Positions 6,264-10,738 of a stretch of DNA of 10,738 nt are shown here, piece by piece. A program made the translations under genes and the position numbers. The first letter of the stretch is position 1. Each line of letters opens with the position of its first letter. A model generated the notes under the pieces. The model ran no database searches. It saw only the letters and a program-made list of their open reading frames with translations, and had not been told where the DNA came from. Origin of the DNA: Euryarchaeota archaeon UBA538 (GTDB lineage: Archaea; Thermoplasmatota; Poseidoniia; Poseidoniales; Thalassarchaeaceae); contig DALC01000033.1 of the NCBI GenBank assembly GCA_002499325.1, positions 9,075 to 19,812 on the forward strand, read 5' to 3'.

Positions 6264-7429
6264 CCGAAAAGTTGCATGAAAATAGCCCCGCCAGCCAACC
6301 AAGCTCCTATGGACGAACCCATGTTACCCATGACGGTGACCATCAGAACCTTCCCAACCCGATTTCTCCACAATAGTGAGAAATCATCTAGGATGAGAAA
6401 CTCCTGTGCATCGCCCCCTGTTGGACCGTCTACCTTAATTTGAGCATAACCAGCGAACCATCCAGCAGCTAGCGCTGGATTGAGGGAGGTAATTGGTGAA
6501 GCCAAAGCTCCTGCTAAAATAGACAAAGGATGACCTCTGACAATCAATACCCCCAGTCCCGCGAGTACCGCATTGAGCACCAACCATGTCTCCGCAGTCT
6601 GCCAAATTTCTTCCATATCGCCATTGTATGCCATGTAGCCTATCGATCCAAACAGGAAAAGTGGCACTGCCGCCATAATTACCTTCGGCCATATCTTCTT
6701 GGGTGGTTCCGTGCTAAGATCAGCCAATCTTGAAGTAATATCCATAGGTGGGTCATTGAGATTATTTACAATTCCTTCTAGATGTCCAGCACCAACCACT
6801 GCCAGTACCTTTCCATTGCCACTTATTTGTTGGAGTCTTCCAGCCAGGAAAGCGTCTCTCTCATCGATGAGGACTTCTCCCGCACCCGGTGCAACATCTC
6901 TTGCATCCTCCATCATCTTACTCAACATATCTGAATCTCCCAATATCTCATCTATGGAAAGTTCCCCCTCTTCTTCCTCTTCTAAGAGGAGAGTGCTCAG
7001 AACTCTCCACTTCTCAATAATTCCCATCCCGCGCCAAGCTCTTCTGAGAGTAACCACTACATCTCTGTCTATCATTTCAACAGGGATATTAGATTCCTCT
7101 GCACTTTGTACTGCTTCTAGAAGCTCGGCTCCGGGCTTCTCCCCGGTGGTTAGCCCCATTTTTCTCTGTTGAGCGGCTAAGGCTGATTGGAGAAGAATCA
7201 TTGGGGATTTTCCTTCTTTGATTATCTTCAATAAATCTTCAGAGTCTAGAGATTCTGGCTCTTTAAGAGATGAAAGCCTAGATTTGCATAGTTCAACTGC
7301 AACGATATCTGGTTCATATTCAGAAATTTCCTTCCTAACCATCTCTACTGATTTGCTACTGACATGTGCAGTCCCTACCAATCTAAGGTTAGGGGAGAAG
7401 TCAACAATGTTATCCGAATCTATGGTCAA
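6260..7429 (-). CDS. TraB/PrgY-family protein with C-terminal membrane segments
   Basis: This 389-residue protein belongs to the TraB/PrgY (TIKI-like, GumN-related) family. Family motifs are intact: GTAHVS (19-24), the VAVELC..R strand-turn (43-51), DERD (189-192) and VVGAGHLEGI (211-220). The conserved His, Glu and Arg residues are those thought to form a metal-dependent hydrolase site in related TIKI proteins. After residue 245 come hydrophobic segments at about 249-266, 282-297, 301-326 and 361-387, so the soluble domain is anchored to the membrane, as in other archaeal members. A run of Glu (150-154) lies in the middle. There is no ATG at the start. A TTG at 7429 is used, preceded by an SD (GAGGTGA) that contains the stop codon of folP, so translation is probably coupled to folP. 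Cellular role in archaea is unknown; PrgY in enterococci limits peptide pheromone, but that should not be carried over. Confidence 0.92.
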   Translation of the reverse strand: MTIDSDNIVDFSPNLRLVGTAHVSSKSVEMVRKEISEYEPDIVAVELCKSRLSSLKEPESLDSEDLLKIIKEGKSPMILLQSALAAQQRKMGLTTGEKPGAELLEAVQSAEESNIPVEMIDRDVVVTLRRAWRGMGIIEKWRVLSTLLLEEEEEGELSIDEILGDSDMLSKMMEDARDVAPGAGEVLIDERDAFLAGRLQQISGNGKVLAVVGAGHLEGIVNNLNDPPMDITSRLADLSTEPPKKIWPKVIMAAVPLFLFGSIGYMAYNGDMEEIWQTAETWLVLNAVLAGLGVLIVRGHPLSILAGALASPITSLNPALAAGWFAGYAQIKVDGPTGGDAQEFLILDDFSLLWRNRVGKVLMVTVMGNMGSSIGAWLAGGAIFMQLFG

Positions 7430-7433
7430 TACT

Positions 7434-7440
7434 TCACCTC
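7434..7440 (-). promoter_or_regulatory. Shine-Dalgarno overlapping the folP stop, for the TTG-started traB-like gene
   Basis: Read on the minus strand, GAGGTGA includes the TGA stop of folP and lies 4 nt before the TTG start of the TraB-family gene. This supports the unusual start codon and suggests termination and re-initiation by the same ribosomes. Confidence 0.65.
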
Positions 7441-8267
7441 AGGGAGTTGATGGTGGAAAACAGGTCCTCATGCTCTGCGACATCATGGACCCTGATAATA
7501 TCAACACCATAACTACGAGCTTTCGAAGCAACTCCAAGACTTCCTGCTAGCCTGTCCTCAGTAGAATCTCTACCGAGAAGGTCAGCAAACATACTCTTTC
7601 TGCTAACTCCCCACATCAAGCCCATATCTTCCTCGGGTAAAACATCTCTACCGGATGATAATAAGGACAGATTGTGTTGCAGGAGCTTCCCAAAACCAAT
7701 CCCCGGATCAACAATAATCCTGGAATTATCCACTCCTAGCAGATTTAATTTAGAAGTAGAATTTGCCAAACTCTTCCTGACTTCAGATACTACATCATAG
7801 TATTGTGGATTTTTTTGCATATTTTCTGGAATTCCTTTCATGTGCATGAGACAAACGGGACATCCGTATTCAACTATCACCTCTGCCATACCGGAATCTC
7901 CAAGAGATGAAACATCGTTAATCATGTTCGCACCAGCATCTAGTGATGCCGATGCCACAGTGGACCTCCTGGTATCTATTGAGATGCCTATATCCGGTAA
8001 CTCGTCTCTAATGGCTCGTATCACAGGTACTACTCGAGCCTCTTCCTCCCGTGGAGGAACGGCCCGCGATCCCGGTCTTGTCGACTCCCCGCCTATATCT
8101 ATCCAATCTGCGCCATTCTCAGCCATAGCAATTGCCTCTCCAGTTGCAGACTCTACTGTTTCGTGTCTGGATTGATCATAAAATGAATCTGGAGTGATAT
8201 TGAGAATACCCATAATCCTCGGATTTCCATCGGCGCGGCTTCTGAGTTTAGGTCGCCAGTCGGGCAT
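7434..8267 (-). CDS. folP: dihydropteroate synthase
   Basis: Dihydropteroate synthase joins 6-hydroxymethyl-dihydropterin pyrophosphate to p-aminobenzoate in folate synthesis, in the cytosol. With the start at 8267 it has 277 residues, a normal length. The pterin-binding TIM-barrel motifs appear in order: MGILNITPDSF (19-29), DIGGESTRPG (57-66), SIDTRR (96-101), NDVSS (117-121), LMHMKG (140-145), DPGIGFGK (187-194), GVSRKSM (220-226) and RVHDV (259-263). The frame is open to 8375, with other Met codons at 8276, 8315 and 8375. The upstream ones overlap the divergent gene and have no SD, while 8267 lies about 29 nt from the centre of a minus-strand TATA-like ATCATAAAG. The start could also be 8276. 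It is the first gene of a two-gene unit with the TraB-family gene. Archaeal pathways using folate or methanopterin both occur; the pABA-dependent enzyme implies a folate-type route. Confidence 0.94.
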   Translation of the reverse strand: MPDWRPKLRSRADGNPRIMGILNITPDSFYDQSRHETVESATGEAIAMAENGADWIDIGGESTRPGSRAVPPREEEARVVPVIRAIRDELPDIGISIDTRRSTVASASLDAGANMINDVSSLGDSGMAEVIVEYGCPVCLMHMKGIPENMQKNPQYYDVVSEVRKSLANSTSKLNLLGVDNSRIIVDPGIGFGKLLQHNLSLLSSGRDVLPEEDMGLMWGVSRKSMFADLLGRDSTEDRLAGSLGVASKARSYGVDIIRVHDVAEHEDLFSTINSLR

Positions 8268-8291
8268 GTTCGGCATGCCATCCGACGCATG

Positions 8292-8300
8292 CTTTATGAT
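8292..8300. promoter_or_regulatory. candidate shared TATA element of the divergent folP / membrane protein promoters
   Basis: The short stretch CTTTATGAT is TATA-like on both strands (TTTATGAT on plus, ATCATAAAG on minus). Its centre is about 27 nt from the plus-strand ATG at 8323 and about 29 nt from the minus-strand ATG at 8267. Both distances suit leaderless transcripts. No clear purine-rich BRE flanks it on either side, which weakens the case. Confidence 0.35.
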
Positions 8301-8322
8301 GTGACCGAGTCGCATTATAGCG

Positions 8323-8994
8323 ATGGTGATGGGAGACCAGGGTTCTGAAGAGCCTCTAAACGCCCATATGGGCAATATGAATCAATCCGGTGGGCTCGAC
8401 GGTCCAACTAGCGAATCTCTTGAATTGATGGAGTCCATAATCCAGAGACTCCAGCCCTCCGATCGTCATGATATCAGGGAAATGATAAGCTTCAGAGGAT
8501 TAGTATCTGGAGCTCTAGCCTCAATGACTGCTGTTTTCTGGTGGATATCTGTGGATAAAGGAGGCTCTTCACTTGGAGATGCCGATATCCCAATATCTCT
8601 AATCGGGGAATTCACCTTCAGAGAAATAAGCATCATTATTCCTGTTTTAGCTCTAATGGCTACTTTCATAATGTCGGTAGGAAGGGAGACTGGAAATGCT
8701 ATTCTGAATAATATCGGGGGCATCCTAATTGTGATAATTATGTTCTACATCCTAGAGCCTTTGGGTAACGCAATCATGGGTCCAGAAATAGAGATGCAGG
8801 TGGCAATATTCGCCTCAGGTCGACTTGTTGCGATGGCCATAATGGTCGGCATGGCAACAACTTTCTTTTGGGATGCGATACTTCTTCAATGGGTCAGAAG
8901 CACGATGATGAACATGGGAGTGGATTTATTTTCTCAGACTACAATTCAAGATAACCCGATTGTAAATGAAGAAGGAACTCCTCCTCTGGGGTGA
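8323..8994 (+). CDS. four-helix membrane protein of unknown function (223 aa)
   Basis: I do not recognise this 223-residue protein. The first 55 residues are polar and acidic, with a Gly/Ser/Asn-rich stretch, and probably cytoplasmic. Hydrophobic segments follow at about 58-77, 101-119, 129-147 and 162-188, the last rich in Met and Ala. The C-terminal 30 residues are polar and end in PPLG. No catalytic motif is visible. The ATG at 8323 lies at leaderless distance from a TATA-like TTTATGAT; ATG codons at 8329 and 8368 are alternatives. The stop overlaps the GTG of the Trm56 gene (GTGA), so the two form an operon. Divergent from folP. The context with a tRNA methyltransferase gives no clear functional hint. 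Confidence 0.8.
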   Translation: MVMGDQGSEEPLNAHMGNMNQSGGLDGPTSESLELMESIIQRLQPSDRHDIREMISFRGLVSGALASMTAVFWWISVDKGGSSLGDADIPISLIGEFTFREISIIIPVLALMATFIMSVGRETGNAILNNIGGILIVIIMFYILEPLGNAIMGPEIEMQVAIFASGRLVAMAIMVGMATTFFWDAILLQWVRSTMMNMGVDLFSQTTIQDNPIVNEEGTPPLG

Positions 8995-9545
8995 CTATGA
9001 CGAATGAATCTGCTCTGAAAGTCTCGGTCATGAGGCTTGGACATAGGGTAGATCGAGATAAGAGAATGACCTCTCACCTCGGACTGACTGCCAGAGCATT
9101 CGGTGCAGATGAAGTAATACTTTCTGGAGATGACGACCCTACTCCGATTGAAACTTGGAGATCGGTAACGTCCAGATTCGGAGGTCATTTTAGCTGCAGA
9201 TACGAGGGTAAGCCAATGAAGTGGCTCCGGTCGTTTTCAAAATCAGGAGGGACTATAGTCCATCTTACAATGTATGGCAAACCTTGGAATGAAATTACAG
9301 ATAAAATCCCATTAGAAGGGGAGGTAGCAGTTGTTGTGGGGGGAACCAAAGTCCCAGGAGAATTATTCGGTTTAGCTAACTACAATGTCGCAGTAGGGAA
9401 TCAACCCCATTCGGAGGTAGCCGCACTTGCTGTGTTCCTAAATTCATACTTAGGGCCACGTGAACCCAGTGACTTTCCAGGAGGATCAGTTTCAGTAGTC
9501 CCCAGTGATGATGGAAAGATACTCATTAATAACGAGGACCAGTGA
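8991..9545 (+). CDS. trm56: tRNA (cytidine(56)-2'-O)-methyltransferase, Trm56
   Basis: Trm56 uses S-adenosylmethionine to methylate the ribose 2'-OH of C56 in the T-loop of archaeal tRNAs. The 184-residue product (182 if the ATG at 8997 is used) carries the family's trefoil-knot SPOUT signatures: VMRLGHRVDRDKRMTSH (13-29), LTARAFGADE (32-41), the GGTIVHLTMYG strand (86-96), VVGGTKVP (115-122) and the knot motif YNVAVGNQPHSEVAALAVFL (131-150), which closes the SAM site. The start is either GTG at 8991, overlapping the TGA of the upstream membrane protein, or ATG at 8997, with GGGGTGA just before it; the conserved part begins after both. A tail of about 30 residues follows the knot. The family is archaeal, found in nearly all archaea, and is the best taxonomic marker in this window. 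Confidence 0.96.
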   Translation: MTMTNESALKVSVMRLGHRVDRDKRMTSHLGLTARAFGADEVILSGDDDPTPIETWRSVTSRFGGHFSCRYEGKPMKWLRSFSKSGGTIVHLTMYGKPWNEITDKIPLEGEVAVVVGGTKVPGELFGLANYNVAVGNQPHSEVAALAVFLNSYLGPREPSDFPGGSVSVVPSDDGKILINNEDQ

Positions 9546-9570
9546 GAGAAAGGGCTAAATTCTTCATCAA

Positions 9571-9578
9571 TGATTAAG
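9571..9578 (+). promoter_or_regulatory. weak TATA-like element upstream of carA
   Basis: TGATTAAG is centred about 28 nt before the ATG at 9603 within the 57-nt gap after trm56, and no SD precedes that ATG. A leaderless carA message is therefore plausible, but the element is a poor match and read-through from trm56 is equally possible. Confidence 0.3.
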
Positions 9579-9602
9579 TGACGTATTTGCGCAGCTTTGC
9601 TG

Positions 9603-10738
9603 ATGTCGGGGTCGGGACTGCAACGCGGATTCATTCCCGGCGAAGGTATTCCGGGAGTTTCAGACGCACCAACTTTCCCAGATGCTGCAGATGGGCTCGT
9701 AGGTTTACAGAGCAGAAATCCCCCCAGTGAGGCGCCTGGATTATTGATTCTGGCAGACGGTACCAGATACAATGGAGTTCTATTTGGAGCTGAAACTATA
9801 GCTCAGGGAGAACTAGTTTTCACAACTGGGATGGCTGGATATCAAGAGAGCTTGACAGATCCATCGTTCGCAGGACAAGTACTAACATTCACCTGGCCTC
9901 TATTGGGAAATTATGGCATAATTCCTCAAATCTCAGAGTCATCAAAGGTCCACCCAAGAGGAGTAGTATGTAAACAAATGATGCATATTCCTGATCACAG
10001 GAATTCTGTCGGTAGCGTCCATGATTTGCTTTTATCACATGGCATTCCAGGAATTCAAGGAGTCGACACAAGGGACCTGACCAGGAGAGTGAGGGAATAT
10101 GGTACTCTCCTGTGTGTTTTCGGACCTGTCGATAAGGCTAGAGAGATGGAAAGAATATTGTCAAAAATGACTCCTCCAGATCACGAAGATCTGGTAAAAT
10201 CAGTGACTCTAGACAAGCCTATTATTGCTAACCCGGGGGCTATCGGGGAGAATGGCCAGAAACTTCCGAGATTAGCAGTTTTAGACTGTGGAATAAAGTA
10301 TAATATCATCAGAGAGCTTTGTAGTAGATTTGAGGTGATCTGGTGCCCCGCTTCAATGCCTTTCCAAGAAATAATGGACGATTGGAAGCCTGACGCTCTT
10401 TTCGCATCTAATGGCCCTGGAGACCCAGCTCACCCTGGTACGGCCACAACAGCCCGTGACACTCTCGCCGCAGCTGTTAGATCAGATATGCCAGTAATGG
10501 GGATTTGCCTGGGACATCAACTAATGGGTCTAGCCGCAGGACTCAGAACATACAAGCTCAAGTACGGCCATAGGGGATCAAATCAGCCCGTTCTTGATTT
10601 GGTAACTGGCAAGGTTGACATTACAAGCCAGAATCATGGGTTTGCAGTAGAAGACCCCAGTAAAGGAATGCTCGCCCCCCATCCCTCTGGCGCATGCTCC
10701 ATCGCAGGAAGTAATATTTTAGAGGCTGAATTTACAGT
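9603..10738 (+). CDS. carA: carbamoyl-phosphate synthase small (glutaminase) subunit, 3' partial
   Basis: CarA hydrolyses glutamine and channels ammonia to CarB for carbamoyl phosphate, the precursor of pyrimidines and arginine. The frame is open from the ATG at 9603 to the window end (378 codons). The N-terminal CarA domain starts around residue 47 with LLILADGTRYNG and includes FTTGMAGYQE and GIQGVDTRDLTRRVREYGT. The class I glutamine amidotransferase domain follows: SNGPGDPAHPG, nucleophile Cys302 in MGICLGHQ, and NHGFAVE with His345. The second catalytic His/Glu pair (HPE motif) and the last roughly 40-50 residues lie beyond the window. Unusually, about 46 residues rich in Gly, Pro and Ser precede the usual start of the family. 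Either this is a real extension or translation begins further in; no ATG or GTG is available there, only a TTG near residue 48. carB would be expected downstream. Confidence 0.95.
   Translation, partial: MSGSGLQRGFIPGEGIPGVSDAPTFPDAADGLVGLQSRNPPSEAPGLLILADGTRYNGVLFGAETIAQGELVFTTGMAGYQESLTDPSFAGQVLTFTWPLLGNYGIIPQISESSKVHPRGVVCKQMMHIPDHRNSVGSVHDLLLSHGIPGIQGVDTRDLTRRVREYGTLLCVFGPVDKAREMERILSKMTPPDHEDLVKSVTLDKPIIANPGAIGENGQKLPRLAVLDCGIKYNIIRELCSRFEVIWCPASMPFQEIMDDWKPDALFASNGPGDPAHPGTATTARDTLAAAVRSDMPVMGICLGHQLMGLAAGLRTYKLKYGHRGSNQPVLDLVTGKVDITSQNHGFAVEDPSKGMLAPHPSGACSIAGSNILEAEFT

Noticed and set aside
6699..7172. A 157-codon Ser-rich plus-strand frame opposite the TraB-family gene
   Set aside because: Low-complexity shadow of the minus-strand gene, whose motifs are intact across the same bases.
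8276..8375. N-terminal extension of folP to 8375
   Set aside because: It would overlap the divergent membrane protein gene, adds residues not seen in the family, and has no SD; the normal domain begins soon after 8267.
1..10738. Search for CRISPR repeats, tRNA genes, insertion sequences or phage genes
   Set aside because: No regularly spaced repeats, no cloverleaf-like segments and no transposase, integrase or capsid motifs were seen; the genes fill the window almost completely.

Overview
The window most likely comes from an archaeon of moderate GC content, probably a planktonic marine euryarchaeote of the Poseidoniales (Marine Group II) type. The best evidence is a clear Trm56 tRNA 2'-O-methyltransferase, a family confined to Archaea. 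Supporting signs are heavy AGA/AGG and ATA codon use, TATA-like boxes about 26-29 nt upstream of several start codons (leaderless transcripts), and a few genes with a good archaeal Shine-Dalgarno (SD) sequence. The lineage is inferred from gene content and style, not from a search.

Layout. (1) 1-1583: 3' part of an ABC exporter (membrane domain plus ATPase), cut off by the window start, followed by a possible 40-codon ORF overlapping its stop. (2) 1756-4747, all on +: two small unrecognised membrane proteins, a 45-residue Cys-rich zinc-ribbon-like protein, a YuaF/NfeD-like membrane protein with a C-terminal OB-type domain, and a full-length bacterial-type flotillin. The last two are known partners in bacterial membrane microdomains. 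(3) 4794-6263: a complete thiolase, then a small stand-alone DUF2061 membrane protein with a strong SD. (4) 6260-8267 on -: folP (dihydropteroate synthase) followed by a TraB-family membrane protein that starts with TTG directly after the folP stop. (5) 8323-10738 on +: a four-helix membrane protein, overlapping trm56, then carA (small, glutaminase subunit of carbamoyl-phosphate synthetase), cut off by the window end.

How the genes work together. The clearest functional unit is the YuaF/NfeD-flotillin pair, expected to form a scaffold at the cytoplasmic membrane; the small membrane and Cys-rich proteins upstream are candidate accessory parts, by position only. The remaining genes are largely housekeeping: folate (folP), tRNA modification (trm56), carbamoyl phosphate for pyrimidine/arginine synthesis (carA), and acyl-CoA metabolism (thiolase). 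There is no sign of phage, insertion sequence, CRISPR, tRNA or rRNA. No gene-free stretch exceeds 300 bases; the longest, about 170 bases at 1584-1755, holds only the candidate 40-codon ORF.
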